Shown: positions 1 to 8,428, numbered from the stretch's first letter. The stretch is DNA of 44,898 bases from Sedimentisphaerales bacterium (GCA_016927855.1 JAFGLV010000087.1:1-44898), one strand, 5' to 3'. The notes: generated by a model not told the origin, from the sequence alone. Numbers and translations: made by a program.

Positions 1-1
1 A

Positions 2-610
2 ACGCAATGTCTTTGCGTTCATCCATCAATGCCTCCGCGCCCACTGGACCGGCTCATGCGGCCCAGAATTCCTGTGAACGGTTACGAGAAAGCCACCGCG
101 CACAAGCTGCCGGTCAAACTGCACACGGGCTACTACGCCGGAGAGGGCTACATGCCGCTGGGCCGGCTGCTCCACAACGCCGGCTCCGCCACCGACCTCT
201 GCCGCGCTGCGCCCCAGACGCGGTTCGTGTTCATGCACATCTGCTATCCGTACTACGAAGAGCTGATCGCGGCCGCGAAGCAGTACGCAAACGCCTACGT
301 GGACATGTGCTGGTCGTGGATTATCAATCCGGTCGCGGCCAAGGACTTCCTGAAGAAGTATCTCGTGACTGCGCCCGCCAACAAGATCCTGACCTTCGGC
401 GGCGACTACATCCCGGTCGAGCCGGTCCTGGGGCATGCCACGATCGCGCGGCAGGGAATCGCGCTGGCGCTGGCCGAGCTGGTGGATGAGGGATGGCTCA
501 GCACTGTCGATGCGCTCGCGCTGACCGACCCGATCATGCACGCCAACGCGCGGCGTCTCTTCAATCTTGCCGAGAAGAGTCGCGTTCTCGCCAACGTGCG
601 CTGGACTTGA
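2..610 (+). CDS. Amidohydrolase-family protein, C-terminal part (5' truncated by window edge)
   Basis: This is the C-terminal two thirds of a TIM-barrel amidohydrolase of the amidohydrolase_2 type, a family of metal-dependent hydrolases and decarboxylases. Visible blocks are LPVKLHTGYYAG (metal-ligand His strand), RFVFMHICYPYYEEL, NAYVDMCWSWII and the late barrel strand KILTFGGDYIPVE, whose Asp is the usual last metal ligand. The tail ends in a short helix pair and a stop at 608-610. The frame is open to the left edge, so the start lies outside the window and the Met codons near positions 29 and 56 are probably not starts. The first 25 codons look less like the family than the rest; a frameshift close to the edge cannot be excluded. 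Substrate unknown. Confidence 0.75.
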   Translation, partial: TQCLCVHPSMPPRPLDRLMRPRIPVNGYEKATAHKLPVKLHTGYYAGEGYMPLGRLLHNAGSATDLCRAAPQTRFVFMHICYPYYEELIAAAKQYANAYVDMCWSWIINPVAAKDFLKKYLVTAPANKILTFGGDYIPVEPVLGHATIARQGIALALAELVDEGWLSTVDALALTDPIMHANARRLFNLAEKSRVLANVRWT

Positions 611-780
611 ACCATCCGGACGCGGCGGGCGGACAGCCGCGATGCAAAAACCACCCTCCTCGGTATCGGGGAAGGATTCTCCTCCTATCGAGTCCTGGCT
701 GCGGTTGTTACGACAGACGATGGCCAGGTCGATGCCTCACCTCTGCCTCTGCAGCGGGCACCCTTGCCCTGAACGAGCAC

Positions 781-1269
781 CTAGCGCAGGGCAACGGTGC
801 TATTGCCGTCGAGACAGCACGGCCATTGGAACAGGCAGCAGCACGGCCAGCAGCCGCAGTCCTCGCAACAGACTTTGAAGGTCGTTGAGCCCATCCCGCT
901 GAGGATCGGCTGGCAGAAGCTGAAGCACGGCCAGCACAGGCAGTCGGAGTAGTCCATCCACACTCTGACCAGCACCATGTATAGACCGCACCTTGCCTCA
1001 CGCAAAAGCGGGACTTCGCGCGGGCCGCTGCACATGCAGCCGCAGCGGCTCGTGCACTTCAGATAGACATCAAGGTAGATGATACTGCCGCAGGGCGTTA
1101 CCTTGTGTTGAGCAGCGCTGGTCCATTGTCCGCTACAGCAGATCTTCACGTTCGCTATCACAGGCTCACCGCAGCGCACAGGATTGACGCAGACATCGAC
1201 CTTGCAGATGCCCATGGCGACGCTGCTCATCCCCAGCACCAACAACATCAACAATGCGTACTTCTTCAT
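781..1269 (-). CDS. Secreted cysteine-rich protein of unknown function
   Basis: A 162-residue protein with a Sec signal peptide (MKKYALLMLLVLGMSSVAMG, cleavage near residue 20). The mature part holds about 24 cysteines in some 140 residues, many in pairs or triplets. A C-x-C-W-P-C motif occurs twice (DCLCWPC and DCGCWPCCC) and a WPCC follows. The start is secure: GGAGGT lies five bases before the ATG on the minus strand. The cysteine density would suit a disulfide-rich extracellular protein or a metal-binding one; I recognise no known family. An inverted repeat (TTGCCCTG at 764-771 and CAGGGCAA at 787-794) spans the stop codon and could end transcription. The neighbours give no functional hint. 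Confidence 0.75.
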   Translation of the reverse strand: MKKYALLMLLVLGMSSVAMGICKVDVCVNPVRCGEPVIANVKICCSGQWTSAAQHKVTPCGSIIYLDVYLKCTSRCGCMCSGPREVPLLREARCGLYMVLVRVWMDYSDCLCWPCFSFCQPILSGMGSTTFKVCCEDCGCWPCCCLFQWPCCLDGNSTVALR

Positions 1270-1670
1270 AAGTCACCTCCATGCGAAAAAGGCGTTCTTT
1301 CCCCCATAACCACGGGTCCTTCCCCAATGGGTGGTTTCTCCGTTTTCCGGCCGGCGCAGACCTAGCGCGGCCAAGGCGAGTACGCTTTCGATGTTAGCTG
1401 GAGCCTGCTCCCGTTCCGTTACGATCGAGAGCTCGGTTCCGCGCCCTCGGTGATGGCCAAGTGCCCCGGGGCCCAGCCATCACCCAGCGCATTTATCTAC
1501 ACTACCGCACACTGATGATGAGCCCAAAACGTAACGGGCCTGGATCGGGTGGTCAATCGAGGAAAATGCTCGTTTTTCTCCGGCGCCAAGCAAGAAGGCG
1601 ACGCAGTGAGACTGTCGCGCAGACTGGGCAGGTCCTGTAGGTCGAATAGGTCTAACAGAGCTGACAGGGC
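1270..1670. other. Intergenic region with a 9-bp inverted repeat
   Basis: There is no convincing gene between the cysteine-rich protein and the aldo/keto reductase, both on the minus strand. A perfect 9-bp inverted repeat (GGTGATGGC at 1449-1457, GCCATCACC at 1476-1484) encloses a GC-rich loop. It may act as a factor-independent stop or mRNA end after the reductase gene, although no T-run follows on the minus strand. I looked for a riboswitch before the cysteine-rich gene and could not match a known one. Confidence 0.4.
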
Positions 1671-2579
1671 TTATACGGCCAGGGCGCTGTTGATTCGCGC
1701 GATGGCTTCGTCGATCTCGCCCGTGCTTTTGAAGCCGATCACGACCGCGTCGGTTGCGTCCGACTGCATGGTGAAGCGAATTGCTTTCTCGCGGTCTTCC
1801 GCGTTGACGAACGCGCCTTCGCCGATGAGCTTCATGCCGATGACGCCGCGTTTCTTCTCGCGCATCAGTTTCACCTGCTCCATAACAGGCGGTACGTGCG
1901 ACGCGTCGCTCCTGGCGTTCCACGACGCGCTGGGCGTGTCCATCAGCACGCCTTGGGGATTGATCCGCACGAGGTGCACGTCCACCCAGTCGAGCTCGAC
2001 GGACCGCTTCAGCGCCGGCAGGCTGTGGCAGGAGACGCCGTGTGCGCGGATGATCTGCTTATCCTTGGCCTCCTGCAGCGCGTCGAGGATGCGTTTGCGA
2101 CGCTCGTCCCAATCGGCCTCAACGACGCAATGCACCAGCAGACTGTCGATGTATTCGACGCCCAGCTCTTTGCGGTAGCGGTCGAGGACTTCGAGCGGGT
2201 TCTCGGGTGTGCCGGGCATCTTGCTCTGGATGAAGAGCTTCTCACGCGGCAGGCCCTTGATCGCTTGGCCCACCATCTCGTGGGTCCGGTAGGCCTGGGC
2301 GGTGTCGATGTAGGTGATACCCTGGTCATAGCCGTAGCGCAGCAGGCGCGTGAAGCCATCCTGGCCGAGGGCGCGCTGGACGCTGCCGCCTTTGGTGCCG
2401 GTGCCAAAGCCGAGCCGGCTGAGCTTGACGCCGGTATGGCCCAGCGTCATCTGGTCGACGGCAGTTCGCTTGGGCGCATAAGCTGCTGCCCGCGCTGCTA
2501 TAGGGGATGCGACCAGACCGCCTGCAACCGCGGCGGTCCGGACGAGGAACTGGCGTCGGGATATGTCTGTCTTGCGCAT
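1671..2579 (-). CDS. Tat-exported aldo/keto reductase
   Basis: A 302-residue NAD(P)H-dependent aldo/keto reductase that should interconvert carbonyl and hydroxyl groups on sugars or small aldehydes. The N-terminus MRKTDISRRQFLVRTAAVAGG is a twin-arginine signal (RR at 8-9), so the folded enzyme would be exported. The catalytic tetrad is complete: Asp92 and Tyr97 in the YIDTAQAY block, Lys120 in IQSKMPG and His150 in LLVHC. The C-terminal half carries RINPQG and GVIGMKLIGEG, typical of planctomycete AKRs. I chose the ATG at 2579 because it begins the Tat signal and has AGGA seven bases upstream; the open frame continues to 2807 but runs through a palindromic repeat. Cofactor supply outside the cytoplasm is unclear unless NADP is co-exported, as with other Tat oxidoreductases. 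Confidence 0.88.
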   Translation of the reverse strand: MRKTDISRRQFLVRTAAVAGGLVASPIAARAAAYAPKRTAVDQMTLGHTGVKLSRLGFGTGTKGGSVQRALGQDGFTRLLRYGYDQGITYIDTAQAYRTHEMVGQAIKGLPREKLFIQSKMPGTPENPLEVLDRYRKELGVEYIDSLLVHCVVEADWDERRKRILDALQEAKDKQIIRAHGVSCHSLPALKRSVELDWVDVHLVRINPQGVLMDTPSASWNARSDASHVPPVMEQVKLMREKKRGVIGMKLIGEGAFVNAEDREKAIRFTMQSDATDAVVIGFKSTGEIDEAIARINSALAV

Positions 2580-2740
2580 GAGCGATTCCTTCAACGGGAC
2601 TGAGTCAGTCTGCCTCTGTGGTTTTTGACTTGTCATGTGCCGTCGGCTGCGGCGAACCTTCAAGCACGGCCGGGATTCCACTGCCACCATCTTGCCCTTT
2701 CCCGCGCGAAGATGCAACTGTTTTCCTTTGACGGCAGAAG

Positions 2741-2812
2741 GTAGGATGGGCTTCCGCCCATGCTGAAGGGCGGTCCAAGCGACCAAACCGCATGGGCGGA
2801 AGCCCATCCTAC
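2741..2812. repeat. BIME/REP-like twin hairpin repeat
   Basis: A perfect 22-bp inverted repeat: the arm at 2741-2762 begins GTAGGATGGG and the arm at 2791-2812 ends CCCATCCTAC. A 28-base spacer separates them. Each arm is itself a hairpin, ATGGGC-TTCC-GCCCAT on the left and ATGGGC-GGAA-GCCCAT on the right. This is the architecture of bacterial interspersed mosaic elements made of two inverted REP units. It lies in the 384-base divergent gap between the aldo/keto reductase and the first 449-residue protein. Confidence 0.8.
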
Positions 2813-2890
2813 CGACTTACGGCCGAGACGCCCATGCCACGAGGGTGCTCGCCGGAGTCACTGCAAGGGCGGTTGCCCGCGATTTGAGGC

Positions 2891-2918
2891 TTGATCTCTG
2901 CGCCGGCGCGAATACACT
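2891..2918 (+). promoter_or_regulatory. Possible sigma70 promoter for the 449-aa tandem genes
   Basis: TTGATC, 16-base spacer, TACACT. Each hexamer matches four of six consensus positions. Transcription would begin near 2925, about 40 bases before the ATG at 2964. Confidence 0.4.
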
Positions 2919-2963
2919 AGCGTCACAGACCGATCACCACAGGTTCGCAGGCGGAATACGGAA

Positions 2964-4313
2964 ATGCACGAACGCGAAACGGTTCCTCGCAAACGCCAGA
3001 TACGATTCTGGCATGTCGGGCTCGTCATCCTCGGGTTGTTGGCGATTGCCTTCGGTGTGCTTCGCATCGCGGCGCGCGCCAAGGTCCAGCAACGGCTCGC
3101 CGCGATCCGAGCAGCCGGCTATCCGACCACCTTCGCGGAACTGGACGACTGGTACACGATCCCGACCTACGTCGACAACGCAGCCGACTACATCACCAGG
3201 GCTTTGGGACTTCTCCACGTCCCCAAGGGCGAGGAAGCCGAGGGTATACCTCTCTTTCATAGTCGCACGGAACTGCCGGCGCGAACGGTGCCGCTGGATG
3301 AACAGACGCAGGCAAAGCTGGCGCCGCTGCTGGAGGCAAACCGTGAAGCACTCGAATTGCTGCACGCGGCCGCGTCGGTCCCCGATTGCCGCTATCCCGT
3401 AGACCTGAGACTGGGCAACGGGGCCTGGACGGCACATCTTACGCCGCTCCGCGACGCGACACGGTTGCTCATATTGGAGGCGGCGCTGTCGGCGGCACGA
3501 AACGATTCCGAATCGGCCACCGGCGCGGTGGTATCCGGATATGGCCTGGCCCGCTCGCTGCTGAAGGAGCCGGTGACCATTTCGCAGTTGGTGCGGATGT
3601 CCTGTGGCAACCTGACCAGTCAGGCGCTGGAGCGAGTCGTCAACCGGGTCGAACTGAGCGATGCTCAACTCGTTCGGATCGAAGAGGCGCTTCTGGCATC
3701 TTACGATCCCAACGCGATCGCGCGGGGTCTGGTCGGCGAGCGTTGTTTCATGCTTAGTAATTTTCGCGATCCGCGCGCCACCGGTGTGAACGGACCGCCG
3801 GGAGTTGTGTGGCAGGTCTTCAATGCGTTGGGTCTGCTGGACCGGGGTCTAATCCGGTACCTGGACCACACATCAGCGGCTATCGAGGTCGCTCAGGGCG
3901 AGCCCCACCGTCGCCAAAAGGCCATCGCCCAGGTCGAGTCGCAACGGGAAACCGGGTCGAAACTGACTTCGATCTTCGATTCGCTGGCGCCCGCCTTTGG
4001 ACGGATCGTCATCCTTGACCTGCACCACCTCGCGCGACTCCAGGTGACGCGTACGGCCCTCGCGGTGCAGCGCTATCGCCTGGCCCACGGTGAGCTGCCC
4101 CAGAGGCTCGACGATTTGATGCCGGCATTTCTGGAGATAGTCCCAGCTGACCCGTTCGATGGTCAACCCTTGCGTTTCCAGAAGCTCGCGCCGGGTTTCA
4201 TCGTCTACAGCGTCGGATCGGACGGGACCGACGACGCAGGCCAGGAGCGACAGCCTATGAAGTCCGGCCAGCCCGAAGCGCCCTACGATATCACCTTCAT
4301 CATTGAGCGCTAA
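2964..4313 (+). CDS. Membrane-anchored protein of unknown function, tandem copy 1
   Basis: A 449-residue protein with a short basic N-terminus (RKRQIRFWH) and one transmembrane helix at about 17-36, so most of it should face the periplasm or extracytoplasmic space. The middle is alpha-helical and unlike any family I can name. The last 80 residues (TRTALAVQRYRLAHGELP, LVPADPFDGQPLRF-like block, FIVYSVGSDGTDD) resemble the C-terminal part of GspG-type pseudopilins, including the Asp-rich loop that binds calcium there; that similarity is by eye. It has the same length as the next gene and aligns with it end to end, so the pair is a tandem duplication. The 30-base gap between them implies co-transcription. 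Confidence 0.75.
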   Translation: MHERETVPRKRQIRFWHVGLVILGLLAIAFGVLRIAARAKVQQRLAAIRAAGYPTTFAELDDWYTIPTYVDNAADYITRALGLLHVPKGEEAEGIPLFHSRTELPARTVPLDEQTQAKLAPLLEANREALELLHAAASVPDCRYPVDLRLGNGAWTAHLTPLRDATRLLILEAALSAARNDSESATGAVVSGYGLARSLLKEPVTISQLVRMSCGNLTSQALERVVNRVELSDAQLVRIEEALLASYDPNAIARGLVGERCFMLSNFRDPRATGVNGPPGVVWQVFNALGLLDRGLIRYLDHTSAAIEVAQGEPHRRQKAIAQVESQRETGSKLTSIFDSLAPAFGRIVILDLHHLARLQVTRTALAVQRYRLAHGELPQRLDDLMPAFLEIVPADPFDGQPLRFQKLAPGFIVYSVGSDGTDDAGQERQPMKSGQPEAPYDITFIIER

Positions 4314-4343
4314 TCACGCTCTGCTTGATCGCGGAGCCTGGAG

Positions 4344-5693
4344 ATGGTTGAGCGGGAGAAGATACCTCGCAGACGCAAGCTGAAGTTCCGGCACGTTGCC
4401 CTGGCCGTCCTGGCGGTGCTGGTGGTCACTTTCGGCGTCTTTCGCGTCGCTGTCTGGGCCAGGCTGCAAGCCAGGATCGAGGCTATTCGTGCGGCGGGAT
4501 ATCCCACGACCGGCGCCGAACTCGATGCGTGGTACACGATCCCTGCATCCGCCGATAACGCCGCCGATCACATCATGGGGGCTTTGACATTTCTCAATGT
4601 TCCTGACGGCCCAGAGACTATGGGCCTACCTCTCTTTGACAGGACGAGAGGACTGCCGACGCGGACACAATCGTGGGATGAGCCGAGCCGTGACCGCGTA
4701 GCTCAGCTTGTATCCGACAACCGCAAGATGCTCGACCTGCTGCACGGTGTGGTGTCGATTCCAGCTTGTCGCTATCCGATTGATCTATCGCAGGGTTTTG
4801 CCGAGAGAATGTCGCACTTGGCGCCGATCCGCGCTGCCGTGCGCCTGCTCGCGCTGGAGGTGGCGTTGGCCGGTGAGCACGACGACGCCGAACGGGCAGC
4901 GCAGGCCATTGTGTCCGGTTACGGTTTGACTCGTTCCCTGCTCGGCGAGCCGCGGGTGATGTCACAGATCTTGCGTGCCGCCGGCGATTCAGCAGTCGGT
5001 CAAGCTCTGGAACGCGTCATCAACAGAGTTGGATTCTCCGACGCGCAGCTCGCCAGGATCGAAACGGCCCTGGTGGCCTCCTACGAGCCGAACGCGATGT
5101 CACGTGCCTTCATTGGGGAGCGCTGCCTCATCCTGCAGACGCTGGGTGATCTTCGCGCCGCCGGGATGAGGGAGCCCTCCGTATTGCTGTGGGATGTTTG
5201 TCGAGCGCTGGGACTGATGGACCTGGCTATGATCAGGTCATTGGACCACGCGGCTACGCACATCGAAATCGCGCGGCTCCCACCTCACCGCCGCCGCGAT
5301 GCCGTCGCCGCAGCGCAGGTGAGACTCCAAGCCAAGTCCAAAGTCTCATTTTTCCTCAACGCACTGATCCCGGCCTTCGGCCCGACGGTCGTTCTCGAGC
5401 TCGACGGTATCGTTCGGTTCCAGGTCACGCGCACGGCGGTCGCCGTCGAGCGCTGTCGTCTCGCGACGGGCCACCTGCCGGAAACACTCGATGACCTGAC
5501 GCCGGCGTTCTTGGATGCAGTCCCGACCGATCCCTTCGACGGTCAGCCTCTGCGCTTCCAGAAGCTCGCACCGGGCTTCGTCGTCTATAGCGTCGGGCCG
5601 GACCGGACTGACGACGGAGGCCGGGAGCGACAGCCCACCCAGCCCGGACAGCCTGGGGCACCCTACGACATCACTTTCATCGTCGAACGGTAG
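4344..5693 (+). CDS. Membrane-anchored protein of unknown function, tandem copy 2
   Basis: Second 449-residue copy, preceded by a GGAG directly before the ATG and another a few bases earlier. Shared blocks include AAGYPTT, AELD-WYTIP, DNAAD-I, YPIDL, SGYGL-RSLL-EP, QALERV-NRV and the whole pseudopilin-like tail ending PYDITFIVER. One transmembrane helix lies at about 17-36. Divergence is spread along the protein, not concentrated in one domain, so both copies are probably functional and not newly duplicated. Function unknown; I see no catalytic motif. Confidence 0.75.
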   Translation: MVEREKIPRRRKLKFRHVALAVLAVLVVTFGVFRVAVWARLQARIEAIRAAGYPTTGAELDAWYTIPASADNAADHIMGALTFLNVPDGPETMGLPLFDRTRGLPTRTQSWDEPSRDRVAQLVSDNRKMLDLLHGVVSIPACRYPIDLSQGFAERMSHLAPIRAAVRLLALEVALAGEHDDAERAAQAIVSGYGLTRSLLGEPRVMSQILRAAGDSAVGQALERVINRVGFSDAQLARIETALVASYEPNAMSRAFIGERCLILQTLGDLRAAGMREPSVLLWDVCRALGLMDLAMIRSLDHAATHIEIARLPPHRRRDAVAAAQVRLQAKSKVSFFLNALIPAFGPTVVLELDGIVRFQVTRTAVAVERCRLATGHLPETLDDLTPAFLDAVPTDPFDGQPLRFQKLAPGFVVYSVGPDRTDDGGRERQPTQPGQPGAPYDITFIVER

Positions 5694-5722
5694 GGGGACA
5701 ATTACGTCAGATGTCGCGCCTG

Positions 5723-5742
5723 GGCCGACGTTTTTGTCGGCC
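5723..5742. terminator. Hairpin after the tandem genes, possible terminator
   Basis: A 7-bp perfect stem, GGCCGAC and GTCGGCC, closes a GTTTTT loop 30 bases after the stop of the second 449-residue gene. There is no T-run after the stem, so a Rho-independent role is uncertain. Confidence 0.35.
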
Positions 5743-5853
5743 GGTTCGTCCGTTCGCATTTCCCCTTCCCAGGGAATTCACCTTTCACAGCCGGGGTTTG
5801 TCCGAATCCGGACGGTGACGACGATCGTGGCACCGAATTTGCGTGGTGCATGA

Positions 5854-5882
5854 TTGCCAAGGGCCGGGCCAGACGCTATAAG
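5854..5882 (+). promoter_or_regulatory. Sigma70-type promoter of ptsP
   Basis: TTGCCA, 17-base spacer, TATAAG; each hexamer matches five of six consensus positions. The start of transcription would be near 5889, giving a leader of about 115 bases before the ptsP ATG. Confidence 0.6.
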
Positions 5883-5921
5883 GGCAACCTCGCGCCGATC
5901 GTCGGAGAGGGCGTGAGGGCT

Positions 5922-5940
5922 GTGAACCCCTCGGGTTCAC
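5922..5940 (+). promoter_or_regulatory. Hairpin in the ptsP leader
   Basis: A perfect 8-bp stem, GTGAACCC and GGGTTCAC, with a three-base loop (CTC), placed between the predicted promoter and the ptsP start. No T-run follows, so it is more likely an mRNA stability or protein-binding element than a terminator. Confidence 0.45.
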
Positions 5941-6002
5941 CGCCAGTAGTAGGGTAGGCAATGTACACGATCTGGGGCGGATCACCCAACCGGAGCGATT
6001 GA

Positions 6003-8258
6003 ATGGACCGCGAACAACTGCTGTATGACATCAATGAACTGAGCCATCTCTTTCGCGAGAGTGCGACCGTCGAGACCTTGCTCAACCGGGCGGTCGAGAT
6101 GGTCGCGGCGCGTACGCAAGCGGACGTCTGCTCGATCTACCTCTACAACCCTGAGGATCGCATGCTGACGTTGCGGGCGACCAAGGGGCTCAACCCCGAA
6201 GCGGCGGGCAAGGTCCGCCTGAAACTGGGCCAGGGTCTGACGGGTCTGGCTCTGGAGCAGATGAAGACGATCTGCGAGAAGGACGCCAGCCGCAATCCGA
6301 ATTACTTCTTCGTCCCCGGCATCTTCGAGGAGCGTTACGAGGCCTTTCTGGCATTGCCCATTGCGCGCGGCGTCTCCCGGATGGGCGTGCTGGTGCTGCG
6401 GCGCGGTGGCGGTGAGTGTTTCACGCCGTCGGACATCACGGCGCTGGAGACCGTTGCCTCTCAACTCGCCAACATCATTGAAAACGCCCAGTTCCTGCTG
6501 GGGATGCACCAATCGCATCAGGACGTCGCCGGCGCCCCGTCGATCGAGTTGAAATTCGTCAAGGGCAGGACCGCGGCGGAGGGATTCGCCTACGCGCCCG
6601 CCAAGGTGATCGACAAACAGAAGAGCCTGTCCCAACTGCTGCATCACGACTATGGTGCCGAATACACGCTGGCGGATTTTCACGATGCCGTGTCGCGCAC
6701 CGCCGAGCAGCTCGAAGCGCTCCAGGAACAGGTGGAGGAGAGACTCTCCGACGCCGCCTCGTTGATCTTTGCAGCCCACCTGATGATTCTCAAAGACAGA
6801 GAATTCGTCGGCAAGATCGTGGGTCGTATCGAGGCAGGTATCGCGCCGCCGGTGGCCGTGGCGGAGGCCGCCAGTGAGTTCATGCAGGGCTTTCTCGCCA
6901 GTGACAGCGTTTACATGCGCGAGAAAGTCAACGACATCGAAGACCTGGCGGTGCGACTGGTCGGCAACCTCGTCAGCAAGAGCGAGGAAAGCTACGTCTC
7001 CCGGGATCATGTCGTCATCACGCGGACGATGTTCCCTTCGGATCTGCTCAAGCTTTCTTCTGAAGGCGCCAGTGCTGTGATCCTCGTGGGCGGTGGCGTC
7101 ACCTCCCATATCTCGATTCTCGCGCGGTCACTGGCTATGCCGATGGTCATCAGCGACGCGTTCGAGTTGCTCAGCGTGCCCGACGGGACCCCCATTCTGG
7201 TCGATGCCGAGATGGGCAATCTGTTCGTCGACCCTAACGACGAGATTCTGCAGCGGTTCCACTCGCAGCAGAACGTTCGCCTGACGCTGGATGAGCAAAA
7301 GCAGCGGATGAGACCCGAGACCATGACGCCGGACGGCACGCGCGTCCGGCTGCTGGCCAACATCAATCTGTTGACCGACCTCAAGCCCGCCTGCGAGCTC
7401 AAGTGCGAGGGCGTCGGCCTCTACCGCACGGAGTTTCCCTTCATCGTACGCACCAACTTCCCTTCGGAGGCCGAGCAATACGTCATCTACGACAAGCTGG
7501 CCAAGGCGATGCGCGGCAAGCCGGTGACGTTCCGCACCCTCGATGCCGGCGGCGACAAGATCCTCTCCTACTACCACGACATCAAGGAGCAGAACCCTGC
7601 CATGGGCATGCGGTCGATCCGTTTCTCGCTCCAGAACAAGGTCATCTTCACCGAGCAAGTCCGCGCCATCCTGCGTGCCGGCGCGGAGGCCGACCTGCGC
7701 GTGATGTTTCCGATGATCTCCTCTGTGGATGAGTTCTGCGAGGCGCGGGACGTGGTACTCGATTCCATCGACACGCTGGCGCGCCAAGGCATCCCGCACA
7801 ACGGCAATCCCAGGCTGGGCATGATGGTCGAGCTGCCTTCAGTGGTGGACCTGGTCGAGGACTTCGCGAAGGAGGCCGACTTCTTCTCGATCGGCACGAA
7901 CGACTTCATCCAGTTCATGCTGGGCGTGGATCGCACGAACGAGAGCGTCGCGGATTTCTACCTACCCCATCACCCGTCGGTGCTGCGCGCATTGAACCGG
8001 GTCGTGCGCTCTGCGCTAGAGCACGACTGCGACGTGTCTGTCTGCGGCGACATGGCGCACCAGCAGCAGTACGTGCCGTTCCTGCTGGGAATCGGCGTCA
8101 GGACCCTCAGCGTGGATGCCGCCTACCTGCTGCGAACGCAGCAAACGATCCTCGCGACATCCATCCGCGACGCGGAAGAGCTGGCCCACGCGTTGCTGGC
8201 CCACAGTCGGATCAGCGACATCGAAGCCGTATTGTCGGCTCAGGTCTTACCTGCCTAA
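6003..8258 (+). CDS. ptsP: GAF-domain phosphoenolpyruvate-protein phosphotransferase (Enzyme I-Ntr)
   Basis: A 751-residue Enzyme I of the phosphotransferase system: it autophosphorylates from PEP and passes phosphate to an HPr-type protein. An N-terminal GAF domain (about 1-165) makes it the nitrogen-related PtsP type and a sensor-regulated enzyme. The HPr-binding and swivelling domains follow; the active histidine is His369 in GGGVTSHISILARS. The PEP-binding barrel shows GLYRTEFPFI, FRTLDAGGDK, NPAMGMRSIR, GMMVELPSVV, FFSIGTNDF and Cys681 in SVCGDMA. All key residues are present. No HPr, EIIA or permease gene lies in this window, so it probably serves a regulatory phosphorelay. GGAG sits seven bases before the ATG, and a good promoter lies at 5854-5882. 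Confidence 0.95.
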   Translation: MDREQLLYDINELSHLFRESATVETLLNRAVEMVAARTQADVCSIYLYNPEDRMLTLRATKGLNPEAAGKVRLKLGQGLTGLALEQMKTICEKDASRNPNYFFVPGIFEERYEAFLALPIARGVSRMGVLVLRRGGGECFTPSDITALETVASQLANIIENAQFLLGMHQSHQDVAGAPSIELKFVKGRTAAEGFAYAPAKVIDKQKSLSQLLHHDYGAEYTLADFHDAVSRTAEQLEALQEQVEERLSDAASLIFAAHLMILKDREFVGKIVGRIEAGIAPPVAVAEAASEFMQGFLASDSVYMREKVNDIEDLAVRLVGNLVSKSEESYVSRDHVVITRTMFPSDLLKLSSEGASAVILVGGGVTSHISILARSLAMPMVISDAFELLSVPDGTPILVDAEMGNLFVDPNDEILQRFHSQQNVRLTLDEQKQRMRPETMTPDGTRVRLLANINLLTDLKPACELKCEGVGLYRTEFPFIVRTNFPSEAEQYVIYDKLAKAMRGKPVTFRTLDAGGDKILSYYHDIKEQNPAMGMRSIRFSLQNKVIFTEQVRAILRAGAEADLRVMFPMISSVDEFCEARDVVLDSIDTLARQGIPHNGNPRLGMMVELPSVVDLVEDFAKEADFFSIGTNDFIQFMLGVDRTNESVADFYLPHHPSVLRALNRVVRSALEHDCDVSVCGDMAHQQQYVPFLLGIGVRTLSVDAAYLLRTQQTILATSIRDAEELAHALLAHSRISDIEAVLSAQVLPA

Positions 8259-8290
8259 GGAGCGGTCGGGAGTAGGCGGCGTCTGTAGGA

Positions 8291-8428
8291 CTACTTTCGT
8301 TTGGCTTTGGCTTGGGCACGGGCGCGACGGTGCTTGTTGACGATCTTGCGGCCGCCGCTGGTCCGCATGCGGGCCCGAAACCCGGATTTACGCAGCTTCT
8401 TGATCTTGCTCTTGCGATGATTTTCCAT
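8291..8428 (-). CDS. rpmH: 50S ribosomal protein L34 (bL34)
   Basis: A 45-residue, highly basic protein, MENHRKSKIKKLRKSGFRAR followed by MRTSGGRKIVNKHRRARAQA and a KAKRK tail. The GFRARM-T-GGR-I--RRR core is the bL34 signature of the large ribosomal subunit. The N-terminus lacks the usual KRTYQPS motif and instead has the HRKSKIKKLRK form, which I associate with Planctomycetes. AGGA lies close before the ATG on the minus strand. In most bacteria rpmH is followed by rnpA; here the downstream neighbour is the convergent ptsP, so that linkage is lost. Confidence 0.9.
   Translation of the reverse strand: MENHRKSKIKKLRKSGFRARMRTSGGRKIVNKHRRARAQAKAKRK

Noticed and set aside
2..80. Frameshift at the start of the amidohydrolase
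   Set aside because: The first codons look atypical, but the window edge leaves too little sequence to tell a frameshift from normal divergence.
1270..1480. Possible riboswitch before the cysteine-rich gene
   Set aside because: I looked for c-di-GMP-type and other conserved cores and found none; only short inverted repeats are present.
5982..7109. A 375-codon open frame antisense to ptsP
   Set aside because: Composition artefact opposite a highly conserved enzyme; no domain recognised.
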